DNA of 64,000 nucleotides, from contig NZ_JACOGF010000014.1 in NCBI RefSeq assembly GCF_014284335.1, positions 1 to 64,000 of the forward strand, read 5' to 3'. Under the pieces are notes generated by a model that saw only the letters and a list, made by a program, of their open reading frames with translations, had not been told where the DNA came from and searched no databases. Position 1 is the first letter of the stretch; the number at the start of each line of letters is the position of its first letter. Positions 44,557-53,730 of the stretch are shown here, piece by piece. The DNA comes from Undibacterium hunanense. GTDB lineage: Bacteria; Pseudomonadota; Gammaproteobacteria; Burkholderiales; Burkholderiaceae_D. Position numbers and translations under genes: made by a program.

Positions 44557-45453
44557 ATGAACAGTCATTCTATGGCGCTTTCCGGCGCTTCCAAAAAAGT
44601 CCTTATTGGTGTTTTTGGATTGTCAGATTACGAACTGCGTCTGGTTCGTAGTGTACTCAGTTTAACCATGGCAAGTGGCCGCAGGCATTCATATGCCCTG
44701 TTTGATGCGACGCATACTGCTGATCCGGATATCGTCATTCTTGACCCTGACAATATGCAGGCAAGAGCTGCTTTGCAGACCTTGATCGAGTCTCGCAACA
44801 TCCCTGAACCTGCTACCGTATTTATCTCTAATGCCGGGCAGACCACGCCTGGCAAACACCATTTGCTGCATCCACTGGTTCCGACCAAAATGCTGGCACT
44901 GCTGGATCAGGTCGCTGATGAGCTGGACCGCGTCATGCCAGGCGCAGCGGCAGTAGCGACCGATGCAGCTAGCACTTCCTCTTCTGTGGTACAGCCGCTG
45001 ATGCAAAGAACTGCACCGGCTTCAGTATTACAGACCGGCCACCGGGCCCTGATCATCGATGACAGCCCGACAGCCAGAATCAAAATTGACCTCGAACTGC
45101 GTGCCATGAAGATCGCTTCTGACTGCGCAGAGACGGGTGAACAGGCTTTGCAGATGCTGGAGAAAAAGGCTTACGACATCATTTTCCTGGATATCGTCAT
45201 GCCAGGTGCAGATGGCTATGAAATCTGCAAAATCATCCGTCGTCATCCTCAAACCAAACGTACGCCGGTCGTCATGCTGACCAGTAAATCTTCTCCTTTT
45301 GACCGCATACGCGGTTCATTGTCAGGTTGCAGCAGCTACCTGACCAAACCGGTGGAACACCTGAAGTTTCGCGCTGTGGTGGAGAAGAGTTTAACTGCCG
45401 GTGACCTTCCTTTTGCGATGGAAAAAGCCTCTGGCCTGGCCATGGGTACCTGA
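44557..45453 (+). CDS. PilG-like response regulator with N-terminal pseudo-receiver
   Basis: The 298-residue protein has an N-terminal receiver-like domain (residues 12-128) that lacks a clear phosphorylation Asp, an Ala/Ser-rich linker (129-160), and a full C-terminal receiver domain. The latter shows DD (168-169), the phosphoacceptor Asp212 in FLDIVMPG, Thr in LTSK, and Lys264. The output is a receiver only, as in PilG, which signals twitching motility. Start 44557 lies beyond the riboswitch; upstream in-frame codons are inside it. It heads the cluster pilG-H-I-J-chpA. Confidence 0.88.
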   Translation: MNSHSMALSGASKKVLIGVFGLSDYELRLVRSVLSLTMASGRRHSYALFDATHTADPDIVILDPDNMQARAALQTLIESRNIPEPATVFISNAGQTTPGKHHLLHPLVPTKMLALLDQVADELDRVMPGAAAVATDAASTSSSVVQPLMQRTAPASVLQTGHRALIIDDSPTARIKIDLELRAMKIASDCAETGEQALQMLEKKAYDIIFLDIVMPGADGYEICKIIRRHPQTKRTPVVMLTSKSSPFDRIRGSLSGCSSYLTKPVEHLKFRAVVEKSLTAGDLPFAMEKASGLAMGT

Positions 45454-45483
45454 AGCAATTCCTGTTCAAAAATTTTGTTTCAA

Positions 45484-45507
45484 AGTACCGTTCATCCGAA
45501 CGGTACT
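45484..45507. repeat. Perfect hairpin between pilG-like and pilH-like genes
   Basis: AGTACCGTTC and GAACGGTACT form a 10-bp stem around ATCC. No T-run follows on either strand. It may be an mRNA stabilising or processing site; it is not a classical terminator. Confidence 0.5.
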
Positions 45508-45539
45508 GGCAATGTGACCACCTATCTCAGGAGCAAATC

Positions 45540-45899
45540 ATGAAAAAAGCCCTAGTCGTCGACGATTCCATGGCTGAACTGGCCAATATCAAAACCATAC
45601 TGTCCGATGCCGGTTATCTGGTCGTGACTGCGTCCAGCGGCAAGGAAACGCTGGAAAAAGCCAAGGCAGAAAAACCATCCATCATTTTCCTCGACATCGT
45701 CATGCCGGAAATGGATGGCTACGAAGCCTGTCGCAACCTGAGCCAGGACCCGTCCACCAAAGACATACCGATTGTTTTTGTCAGCAGCAAATCGCAAAAA
45801 GCTGACCGCATCTGGGGCCAGTTGCAAGGCGCAAAAGGCTATGTTGCCAAACCCTATACCGCTGACCAGATCATCGATCAGCTCAAGATCGCTGCCTGA
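45540..45899 (+). CDS. pilH: PilH-like single-domain response regulator
   Basis: The 119-residue CheY-like receiver has acidic DD at residues 8-9, phosphoacceptor Asp52 (FLDIVMPEMDG), SSK (82-84) and Lys104 (AKPYT). It has no output domain. In twitching systems PilH acts with PilG as a signal or phosphate sink. It is the second gene of the cluster, followed 20 bases later by the CheW-like gene. Confidence 0.88.
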   Translation: MKKALVVDDSMAELANIKTILSDAGYLVVTASSGKETLEKAKAEKPSIIFLDIVMPEMDGYEACRNLSQDPSTKDIPIVFVSSKSQKADRIWGQLQGAKGYVAKPYTADQIIDQLKIAA

Positions 45900-45919
45900 A
45901 CTTTTTGAAGAGACGCATC

Positions 45920-46465
45920 ATGAGCGCACTTTCCACCAGCAGCAACGGACCAGTCAAAGAATGGCTGCCACCCAGTATGGCCTTGCAGCGTTTTGCCCCA
46001 CCAGGTGACTTGCTGTGGAACGATGCTGCACCAGTGGTGGAAAGAAAGCGCTATGGCTATCGCCTGGCGTCTCTGAACCTGCTGGTCCGGGCAGAGGTCG
46101 GCAGTGAAGTGATACGGGCGCAGGCCCTGGCCCCCTTGCCTGGTGCCGCGACCTATTTGCTGGGTCTGATCAATCTGCGTGGCAATCTGGTGCCTGTCTT
46201 TGATCTGGGTCTGGTATTGGGCGGCCGCAGGTCAGACATTACGCCGAATAAATTGTTCCTCATACTGGATAAAGGTGACAACGCCGTCGGTATGGTGATC
46301 GATAGCTATCCGCAGCCTTTGGTGGGCTTGCGCAGCATCGCTCAGTTGCCGCAACTGCCAGCCACGCTGGAGGCACATGTGCCTGCAGCCTACATGCTGG
46401 ATGAACGGGTCTGGCTGGATTTTAATCACGAAAGTTTTTTCGACAAACTCAGCCGCAGCAAGTAA
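45920..46465 (+). CDS. pilI: PilI-like CheW adaptor
   Basis: The 181-residue protein carries a CheW domain (about residues 40-175), with LASLNLLVRAEVGSEVIRAQALAPLPGA, LLGLINLRGNLVPVFDLGLVLGG and MVIDSYPQPLVGL. It couples receptor to kinase. ATG 45920 is used; the TTG upstream belongs to the ribosome binding region (GAAGAGA). Its stop codon lies at the start of a 10-base tandem repeat. Confidence 0.9.
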   Translation: MSALSTSSNGPVKEWLPPSMALQRFAPPGDLLWNDAAPVVERKRYGYRLASLNLLVRAEVGSEVIRAQALAPLPGAATYLLGLINLRGNLVPVFDLGLVLGGRRSDITPNKLFLILDKGDNAVGMVIDSYPQPLVGLRSIAQLPQLPATLEAHVPAAYMLDERVWLDFNHESFFDKLSRSK

Positions 46466-46503
46466 GAACAAGTAAGAACAAGTAAGAACAAGTAAGCACA
46501 GAT
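46460..46503. repeat. Decamer tandem repeat at the pilI stop codon
   Basis: The unit AAGTAAGAAC is present about four times in a row, beginning at the last codons of pilI; the first copy contains the TAA stop. Slippage could alter the gap but not the protein unless it removed the first stop. Confidence 0.75.
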
Positions 46504-46565
46504 CAGAACAGCAATACAGGCAAGCCCGCCTGTTCTTTGTTGATGTATTTTTCGTGGAGAGCAAA

Positions 46566-48371
46566 ATGAAATTACGTACTCCGAATATCGGTATCCGGCT
46601 TGGTCTGGGTTTTACTGCCGTGTTGTTATTGCTGGCAGTCACCGCCTGGCTGGCGACATCTAATCTGAAAACCATCAATGACGGTACCCACCGTATTGTG
46701 GACGGCAGCTACCCTAAAGTGGTGCTGGCGTACAAGATGCTGGGCAATGTCAATGCCAATGCGCGTTCCATGCGTAACATGCTGCTGTTGAATGACCAGG
46801 CAGCGGTTGAGAAAGAACAGCAATTGATTTTGTCACGCAGGCAGAATCAAGAAGCAAATATCGCTGGCTTTGAAAAACTGATCGTCAGCGAAGAAGAAAA
46901 AGGTATCTTCCAGACCGCGACGGATGCACGTAACAAATACGGCGCTTCACAAAAAGAATTCTTGCGCCTGACGACTGAAGGCAAGAAGGCCGAAGCCACC
47001 ACCTGGCTGCTGGGTAATCTGCAGGCCGATCAGGAAAAATGGTTTTCTTCCATGGATAGCCTTATCGATTACCAAACCAGGCTGGTGAACAGTGATGGTG
47101 CGGCGGCGGATACAACCTACCTGAACGCCAAGAACGTGTTGTTCCTGGTTGCGGTCTTGTCCATCTTGCTGGCTGCCGGTGTGGCGTACTGGATGACGCG
47201 CAGCATTACTCGTCCGGTATCGCATCTGGTAGCGGTTATGCAGAAACTGACACAGGGTGATGCAAACGTCAGGGCGCGCAGCAATCATCCGGACGAAATC
47301 GGCAAGCTTTCACGCCAGTTCGACAAGATGGTGGATGAACGTGAAGCCAGTCGCAAGACAATTGAAGAAGAAAATGAAAAACTTAATGAATCCGTTCTGG
47401 TGCTGTTGCAGGCAGTGGCGCAACTCGCCAGTAAAGATCTGACTGTAAAGGTGCCGGTATCTGCCGATGTGACTGGTGCGGTATCTGATGCGCTGAACAT
47501 GCTGACCAGTGAAACCGCGAAAGTGCTGCGCGACGTGAGTAATATTTCTGCCGACGTGACGGAAGCGACGATGAAAGTGAAGGCCCAGTCCGATAACGTG
47601 ATGGCGGCAGCGGCAGAAGAACGGCTGGAAGTGGAACACACCACCCTGTCCCTGTCGACCGCTTCCGAAGAAATGCGCAATATTGCTGATCTGGCACAGA
47701 CCTGCAACCGCGCAGCGGACAATGCGATACGTTCCACCCAACTGGCGATGGATACGGTAACCAGCACCGTGGGTGGTATTAACAGCACCCGTGAAATCAT
47801 ACGTGAAACAGAAAAACGGATTAAACGCCTGGGTGAACGTTCACAAGAAATTTCCGGCGTGGTCGGCCTGATCAATGCGATTGCAGAACGTACCCACATC
47901 CTGGCCCTGAACGCGAGTATGCATGCGGCATCTGCCGGTGAAGCAGGTCGCGGTTTTGCGGTGGTTGCGGATGAGGTGCAAAGGCTGGCAGAAAATGCGC
48001 GTCAGGCAACGCTGCAGATTTCTGGTCTGGTCAACAATATTCAGCTGGAAACATCCGATACGGTCAACACCATGAACTCTGCCATTGCCCAGGTGGTGGA
48101 AGGTAGCCGTCTGGCAGAACAGGCTGGTCTGCAAATGCAGGCAACCCAAAACGCCACTACCGAACTGGTGCAGTCGGTACAGCAGATTGCCGTCAAATCT
48201 CATGGCCAGGCCAAGGCCAGCCAGGATTTGCTTGATCGTGCGATACAGATCAAGAAAACCAATCAGGAAACCAGTCTGCAACTGGATGAACAGTCAGCCC
48301 AAACCACCAATCTGGTGGAATACGCAAGGATGCTGTTGTCCACGGTGCGCGTGTTCAAACTGGCCGCCTGA
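46566..48371 (+). CDS. pilJ: PilJ-like methyl-accepting chemotaxis protein
   Basis: The 601-residue receptor has transmembrane helices at about 13-31 and 190-210, a periplasmic helical sensor domain between them (with a PilJ-like character), a HAMP domain (about 211-262), and a long signalling coiled coil. The tip is INAIAERTHILALNASMHAA followed by AGEAGRGFAVVADEV. This tip diverges from the textbook MCP (EQTNLLALNAAIEAA). No C-terminal CheR docking pentapeptide is seen. ATG 46566 is used. Confidence 0.9.
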   Translation: MKLRTPNIGIRLGLGFTAVLLLLAVTAWLATSNLKTINDGTHRIVDGSYPKVVLAYKMLGNVNANARSMRNMLLLNDQAAVEKEQQLILSRRQNQEANIAGFEKLIVSEEEKGIFQTATDARNKYGASQKEFLRLTTEGKKAEATTWLLGNLQADQEKWFSSMDSLIDYQTRLVNSDGAAADTTYLNAKNVLFLVAVLSILLAAGVAYWMTRSITRPVSHLVAVMQKLTQGDANVRARSNHPDEIGKLSRQFDKMVDEREASRKTIEEENEKLNESVLVLLQAVAQLASKDLTVKVPVSADVTGAVSDALNMLTSETAKVLRDVSNISADVTEATMKVKAQSDNVMAAAAEERLEVEHTTLSLSTASEEMRNIADLAQTCNRAADNAIRSTQLAMDTVTSTVGGINSTREIIRETEKRIKRLGERSQEISGVVGLINAIAERTHILALNASMHAASAGEAGRGFAVVADEVQRLAENARQATLQISGLVNNIQLETSDTVNTMNSAIAQVVEGSRLAEQAGLQMQATQNATTELVQSVQQIAVKSHGQAKASQDLLDRAIQIKKTNQETSLQLDEQSAQTTNLVEYARMLLSTVRVFKLAA

Positions 48372-48380
48372 TATAGGGTT

Positions 48381-48416
48381 GCCAAGGGTACAAAGGGTAA
48401 AAAGGGTACAAAGAGG
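48381..48416. repeat. Short degenerate GGGTACAAA repeat after pilJ
   Basis: AAGGGTACAAAGGGTAAAA is followed by a further AGGGTACAAAGAGGGT. Nothing functional is evident. It lies between the pilJ stop and its terminator. Confidence 0.45.
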
Positions 48417-48424
48417 GTCGGCTT

Positions 48425-48455
48425 GCCGGCGGCATGGTTTGCTGCCGGATTTTTT
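48425..48455 (+). terminator. Intrinsic terminator between pilJ and chpA
   Basis: A nine-pair stem, CCGGCGGCA with TGCTGCCGG (one G:U), loop TGGTT, followed by ATTTTTTC. Partial read-through could lower kinase gene expression relative to the receptor. Confidence 0.8.
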
Positions 48456-48511
48456 CTTCCCTTCCTCTTCTTCTATTTTCGTCATTTCCACCATTACTCG
48501 TCTGAGGCATC

Positions 48512-51500
48512 ATGGAACAGCTAGAAACCCATTCGGCAGATTTCAGTCATGTCGTCCTCGGTGCGCTGGACGAGGTATTCAAGCTTATGGAGACCGATGC
48601 TACCCATTCGGTTAACGTGGCCGATGTAAGCAATGTACTGTCTTGCTATATCGAACAGTTACGGCGCATACGTGCCGCAGCCAGTGCTGCCGATATGCCG
48701 GGCCTGCATTGGGTGTGCGCGCTGATAGAACGTAATCTGATCAATCTGCATAACCAGAACCGCCTGCTCAGTGATGAAGAATATTTTTTACTGAGTGAAT
48801 GGCCAGACCTGCTGGCCAGCCATGCATTGAATCATGGCGACCGCAACATAGAAACCCTGATCGCCCATCTGTCCACTGCCAGCTGGCCCCTGCCATTGAA
48901 CCAGGTTGATTCCTGCGAATTGCGTCAGCTATTGTGCACCGACCCGCTCACCTCTGATGAGGAAATTGATGAACCTCCACCTCTGTTTCTGGTTGCTACA
49001 GGCGACCTGCTGATGGATTCCACTCTCGATGGTGCCTCTTACACGAGCGCCAGCTATAGCATGCTGCTGCCTGCGCCACTGTCTTTGTCGCTGCCTGTGC
49101 CCCACAATGAACAGGATTTCAGTCTGGCGGAAGCCGTACTGCAATCACTGCAGGGCGAGCCATTAGCTGATCCGCCCGAACTTTCCATGCCTGGCCTGCA
49201 TGACGCGCTGGATGCCCTCATCATGAGCCTGACAGCCGATGAACACTTTGCCCAAGGCGGTGAGCATGATGCCCTTACCCTGCAAGCCTATGCAGCACAG
49301 TTGCTGGTATTTTCCAGTTGCGCATCCGCTCCGGCGATGGAAGCGATTGCCGATGCCTGCCATGCATTTGCCGGTGTAGTGACGCAAAGATCAGCAGTAG
49401 CACGTCCTGTGAATGAATCCGAACTGCGATTGCTGAACCGCTTCCCGCTATTGCTGATGGATGGCATTACCGACCCGGCTAATCCGGATCTGACCGCTAA
49501 CATGCTGGATGTTATCTATGATGCGGCATGGATGGGCGAGCATGAATCAGTCGCAGGGTCTGACACTGATGCATCCCGGGTAGCAGCGGAAATACAGGTG
49601 CAGGCAGACGTAACAATGTCTTCGGACGCACCCGCGCCTGTTTCTGTACTTGTTTCTACTGCGGAACAGGAAATCAGCAGCGACATGCTGACATTGTTTG
49701 CCAAAGAATTCAGCCTCATGGCCGACATGCTGACGGAAGACCTGAATGCCGTGCAGGCATTGGATGCCTCCAGCGCAGAAACAACGCAAGCCCTGCAAAA
49801 TTACGGCGATGCCCTGTCGCGTATAGGTGCCACTGCAGAATCCGTGGGCCTGACCGCGTTACAGCAGGTATTGAACATCCTGGCACAGCAATTGTCTGCA
49901 CTGAATGCAAAACCCGATGAACACCAGCATGCGCTGCTGACGACTTTGCCAGCAAGGCTGCTCGCTTACCTCGAAAATCCGCTAGCAGAAGTGCCGGCAC
50001 TGGAATTGATGGAACTGGTCATGGATCCTTCCTGGCCAGCGGATGCCGTGCAATGGGATGACAGCCTGTTTGCCCGCCTCATCGACGTCAGGGTGCTGGA
50101 AGCGAGTCAGCAGGAAGACAGCGCGCCAAGCATCATCAGTGCGGCTGATGTATCCATACAATTGCCGAATGACCTGAACACGGAACTATTCGACGGCCTG
50201 TTGCAGGAACTGCCTGTCCAGGTTGCCAGTTTCACCTCCGCCATAGAAAAACTGGCCAGTGGCACAGGCAAAATGCAGGACGTGGAACAGGCCAAGCGGG
50301 CTGCCCACACACTGAAAGGCGCGGCCAATACGGTAGGCATTGCCGGTATCGCCAATCTGACCCATCATCTGGAAGATTTGCTGATCGTACTGAGCAATCA
50401 GCAAAGCTTGCCTGACAGGGCCTTGTCCGAAGTATTGACCGAAGCGGGCGATTGCCTGGAAGCCATGGGCGAAGCAGTTATGGATGCAGGCCCGGCACCG
50501 GCCCAGGCACAGGAAGTCTTGCAGCAAGTCTGTGATTGTGTGCGCATGATGCAGAGTGATGATCATGTTGTCCAGCGTGTTGCAGAACATACCATGCCGG
50601 AAGAAAGCCAGGACATATCTGCTGTTATATCGGTTGCGCAATCCGAAGGCGTGGTGCTAGATCTGGTCGAGCCTGGCTCGCATGCTGCCGAACCGATGTT
50701 GCGCGTACCAGCCAAAGTCGTCGATGAATTATTGCGCCTGGCTGGTGAAAACGTCATTTCGAATGCGCAAATCCAGGAACAACTGAAACAGACACAAAAA
50801 CAATCCAAAGCCATACAGAAACAGGACATCCTGTTCCAGAAACTGATCGCCGATCTGGAAAACCTGGTCGACGTGCGCGGCATGAGCAGCCCGCAGAAAA
50901 TCGCCAGCACCAACTCTAACACCAGCATGACAGATGGTGACTTTGACCCGCTGGAGTTCGAACGCTATAGCGAACTGCACACCATCACTGCCCAGCTGGT
51001 AGAGGCGCGCACCGATGCCTTCGAAATGTCGAATCACATCGATGAACAATTGCATTCACTGGCCGAATTGCTGGAAGTGCAACGTCGCCTGCAAATGGAA
51101 AACCAGCATGCCGTGATACGTACGCGCCTGGTACCGGTGACGACCGTGGTGTCACGCCTGCAACGCAGCGTGCGTCAGACCTGCCGTCTGCTGGACAAAC
51201 AGGTCAACCTGACGATACTCGGCGCGAATACCAATATCGACAGCAATATGCTGAATGACCTGACTGATCCGCTCATGCACATCTTGCGCAATGCGGTGGA
51301 TCACGGCATGGAAGCAATTTCTGTCAGGCTGGAGCAAAAGAAAGCCGTCGCCGGACTGATAGAACTGAGCTTTGCCCGTGAAGGTAATTCCATCGTCGTG
51401 CGCTGTCGTGACGATGGTGCCGGCCTGGATTATGCCGCCATACGTCGTACTGCCCTGAAGAGAAAACTCATCAGTGCCGACCGCGTCCTGTCGGATGAAG

Positions 51501-52555
51501 AACTGGCAAGGCTGATCCTGATGCCCGGTTTTTCTACCAGGGATGCCAGCACGCAAACGTCTGGTCGCGGCATAGGCATGGACATGGTGCATTCCCGCAT
51601 ACTGGAAATGAAAGGCTCGCTGAACCTGCGTTCGGTTGCTGGCCAGGGTCTGGTGGTGGAATTGCGTCTGCCAGCCAGTCTGTTGTCGGAACATACCCTG
51701 ATGGCCAGAGTGGGTGGCAACATGATGGCAATTTCCAGCCGCCGCATCCTTGACATCCATTACATCACTGACGCGCAAATCGACATGATTGCAGATCAAC
51801 CCGTGTATCGGGTTGGTGACACCGTGCATCAATTGCTGAAGCTCGACAAGCTGCTGGGCATGCAAGGTCTGAGCCGTGATGTGCAGGCACATGGCTATCC
51901 GGTCTTGCTGATCAGTACCGATACTGGTGCCACCTGCGCCATACAGGTACAGGAACTGGTTGATGGCCGTGAAGTCGTGGTCAAGAAATTTGGTCGCTAT
52001 GTACCTAAAATCCAGGGCACTATCGGTGCCGTTATCCTGGGTGACGGCAGTGTTGCACCAGTGATTGATCTGCCTGAATTGCTGCGTGCCAGCATGCAGC
52101 AAGACATGCGTGCAGACGATGAGCAGGCAGGTTTGCCGGTACACAACGAAACGCAGACCATGCATGTGAGGACCGCACTGGTGGTCGATGATTCCCTTTC
52201 CGCCCGTCGTGCCAGCGCACAGATCATGCGTGATGCCGGTTATGAAGTGCGTACCGCGATTGATGGACTGGAAGCCGTTGCCCTGATCGATGAAGCCTTG
52301 CCTGACGTGATACTGGTGGACATGGAAATGCCGCGCATGAATGGGCTGGAATTGACCAGCCATGTGCGTGCCCGTAAATTGAAAAAACACATTCCCATTA
52401 TCATGATCACTTCACGTTCCACCCAAAAACACCGCCAGCAGGGCGATGCCGCCGGTGTCGATGCCTATCTGGTCAAACCATTCAGCGAAGATGCACTGCT
52501 CCAGCATATTAATCGTCTGACCAATCGTCTGACTGATCATTCGACAGGGGTATGA
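48512..52555 (+). CDS. chpA: ChpA/PilL-like hybrid CheA kinase with receiver
   Basis: The 1347-residue histidine kinase drives twitching chemotaxis. Domains in order: an N-terminal helical region (about 1-140), a degenerate middle region, a second helical bundle (about 400-490), an Hpt with AAHTLKGAANT (about 600), a dimerisation region, an ATPase with HILRNAVDHG (about 926) and CRDDGAGLD, a CheW-like domain (about 1055-1200), and a receiver with VVDDSLSARR (about 1220), Asp in VDMEMPRMNG (about 1269) and a late Lys in VKPF. Fewer intact Hpt domains are visible than in Pseudomonas ChpA. Confidence 0.93.
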   Translation: MEQLETHSADFSHVVLGALDEVFKLMETDATHSVNVADVSNVLSCYIEQLRRIRAAASAADMPGLHWVCALIERNLINLHNQNRLLSDEEYFLLSEWPDLLASHALNHGDRNIETLIAHLSTASWPLPLNQVDSCELRQLLCTDPLTSDEEIDEPPPLFLVATGDLLMDSTLDGASYTSASYSMLLPAPLSLSLPVPHNEQDFSLAEAVLQSLQGEPLADPPELSMPGLHDALDALIMSLTADEHFAQGGEHDALTLQAYAAQLLVFSSCASAPAMEAIADACHAFAGVVTQRSAVARPVNESELRLLNRFPLLLMDGITDPANPDLTANMLDVIYDAAWMGEHESVAGSDTDASRVAAEIQVQADVTMSSDAPAPVSVLVSTAEQEISSDMLTLFAKEFSLMADMLTEDLNAVQALDASSAETTQALQNYGDALSRIGATAESVGLTALQQVLNILAQQLSALNAKPDEHQHALLTTLPARLLAYLENPLAEVPALELMELVMDPSWPADAVQWDDSLFARLIDVRVLEASQQEDSAPSIISAADVSIQLPNDLNTELFDGLLQELPVQVASFTSAIEKLASGTGKMQDVEQAKRAAHTLKGAANTVGIAGIANLTHHLEDLLIVLSNQQSLPDRALSEVLTEAGDCLEAMGEAVMDAGPAPAQAQEVLQQVCDCVRMMQSDDHVVQRVAEHTMPEESQDISAVISVAQSEGVVLDLVEPGSHAAEPMLRVPAKVVDELLRLAGENVISNAQIQEQLKQTQKQSKAIQKQDILFQKLIADLENLVDVRGMSSPQKIASTNSNTSMTDGDFDPLEFERYSELHTITAQLVEARTDAFEMSNHIDEQLHSLAELLEVQRRLQMENQHAVIRTRLVPVTTVVSRLQRSVRQTCRLLDKQVNLTILGANTNIDSNMLNDLTDPLMHILRNAVDHGMEAISVRLEQKKAVAGLIELSFAREGNSIVVRCRDDGAGLDYAAIRRTALKRKLISADRVLSDEELARLILMPGFSTRDASTQTSGRGIGMDMVHSRILEMKGSLNLRSVAGQGLVVELRLPASLLSEHTLMARVGGNMMAISSRRILDIHYITDAQIDMIADQPVYRVGDTVHQLLKLDKLLGMQGLSRDVQAHGYPVLLISTDTGATCAIQVQELVDGREVVVKKFGRYVPKIQGTIGAVILGDGSVAPVIDLPELLRASMQQDMRADDEQAGLPVHNETQTMHVRTALVVDDSLSARRASAQIMRDAGYEVRTAIDGLEAVALIDEALPDVILVDMEMPRMNGLELTSHVRARKLKKHIPIIMITSRSTQKHRQQGDAAGVDAYLVKPFSEDALLQHINRLTNRLTDHSTGV

Positions 52556-53040
52556 ACATGGGCGCGATGATGCCGGGCATGAGACAGGAAACCAGAAACC
52601 GTATCCTGCTGCGTATTGAAGGTTTGAAACTGATGTTGCCGCAAGGTGATATCTGCGCAGTGGAATCCGTGGTTGACATGGATATGCAGGACCCGCCAGC
52701 CCATGCACTGGGTCGCATTGCCTACCTTGGGCAACGCTGGCCGGTAGTCTGTATTGATGGCGAATTCCGCGTGCTGGATAACTTGCCGCTGGCACGTCGT
52801 GCCTGTGTCATGCTGGCCACCGGCAGTGGTTTTCTTGGGTTGCTGTGCGATGACGTACGGGTTTTGAATCAGCTTGATATCGCGGATTATTCCCTGCCCA
52901 TGGCGATGCGCTGCAATGACACACCGGTACAGGCACTGATGCCATTTGAGTCGGGCCTGGCCTGTATTACCGATGCCGGACGTTTATTGCAGTTCGGTGC
53001 GCTGGCTTTGGCACTTGCTCAACAGAAGCAGGAGGGGTAG
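52552..53040 (+). CDS. CheW-like adaptor, copy 2
   Basis: The 162-residue protein has the CheW-domain pattern: ETRNRILLRIEGLKLMLPQGDICAVESV at the start, HALGRIAYLGQRWPVVCIDGEFRVL in the middle. It begins in the ATGA overlap with the kinase gene and follows AGGGGT. It may serve ChpA or a ChpC-like role. Confidence 0.8.
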   Translation: MNMGAMMPGMRQETRNRILLRIEGLKLMLPQGDICAVESVVDMDMQDPPAHALGRIAYLGQRWPVVCIDGEFRVLDNLPLARRACVMLATGSGFLGLLCDDVRVLNQLDIADYSLPMAMRCNDTPVQALMPFESGLACITDAGRLLQFGALALALAQQKQEG

Positions 53041-53042
53041 TC

Positions 53043-53525
53043 ATGTCAATCGCTACTGCCTGGCTGCTGGATGTGGGAGATGGCAAACGCGTCGCCATCG
53101 GTCAGCGTGAACTGATACAGATTATTGATGCCCCTGACAGTTTTGAAGTACCGCTAGCGCCCAGTCATATGCGCGAGGTGATCTTCTGGCAAAAACGGGT
53201 GGTGCCGGTCATGCAACTGCCGTTGCGCCTGGGTGGGCGGGCTTGCACAGGCAATATCCTGGCCCTGGTTGCTTTTCATGATCAGCTCAGCAATACCGCC
53301 GGCCTGGGAGCTATCCACCTGTCGGCACCGCCGGTGCGTGTACTGGTTGATGACAGTCAGGCCAGCGATATCGAAGACGAACATCCGGCCTGGCAGGAAA
53401 TGGCGATTTCCTGCTTTGATCAGCAGGGCAGCCGCATACCGGTATTACACCTGAGCCGTATCTTTGCTGGTGAGGACCAGACCGTGGCAAATGTCGTTGA
53501 CCCTGGCGTAAATATGCGTGCCTGA
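53043..53525 (+). CDS. CheW-like adaptor, copy 3 (ChpC-like)
   Basis: The 160-residue protein resembles CheW/ChpC: TAWLLDVGDGKRVAIGQRELIQIID at the start and REVIFWQKRVVPVMQLPLRLGG in the middle. It starts two bases after the preceding stop. Two adaptors after ChpA in addition to PilI is more than a minimal system needs. Role inferred from context. Confidence 0.78.
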   Translation: MSIATAWLLDVGDGKRVAIGQRELIQIIDAPDSFEVPLAPSHMREVIFWQKRVVPVMQLPLRLGGRACTGNILALVAFHDQLSNTAGLGAIHLSAPPVRVLVDDSQASDIEDEHPAWQEMAISCFDQQGSRIPVLHLSRIFAGEDQTVANVVDPGVNMRA

Positions 53526-53544
53526 ACTGTTCGGTAATGCCCGG

Positions 53545-53688
53545 TCAGTGTACCTCGACATGGACTTCATCCATATTGGTCGCGGCGTACCTTCCCCTGG
53601 ACCGCAATGTCCAGTCACCCGTCTTCATGCAAGTGCAGGTAAAATGTGGCTTATACATATCCAGACTGAACTGGTACTTTGAACCCAT
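53545..53688 (-). CDS. Possible small protein, 47 residues
   Basis: Between the last CheW-like gene and liuE, the minus strand has an ATG-initiated frame that encodes MGSKYQFSLDMYKPHFTCTC and then a charged end with GDWTLRSRGRYAA. The amino acid makeup is protein-like and has a CTC pair. No Shine-Dalgarno sequence sits close to the start. I recognise no family. It may be a small real gene or chance. Confidence 0.35.
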   Translation of the reverse strand: MGSKYQFSLDMYKPHFTCTCMKTGDWTLRSRGRYAATNMDEVHVEVH

Positions 53689-53730
53689 AGCGGTTCATAC
53701 AGTTAACAGTCCTTACTTTGGACAGCTCAC

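Noticed and set aside
51152-52390. 412-codon frame antisense to the ChpA-like kinase
   Set aside because: The plus-strand frame carries ATPase, CheW and receiver motifs here; the antisense sequence is His/Gln-rich and unstructured.
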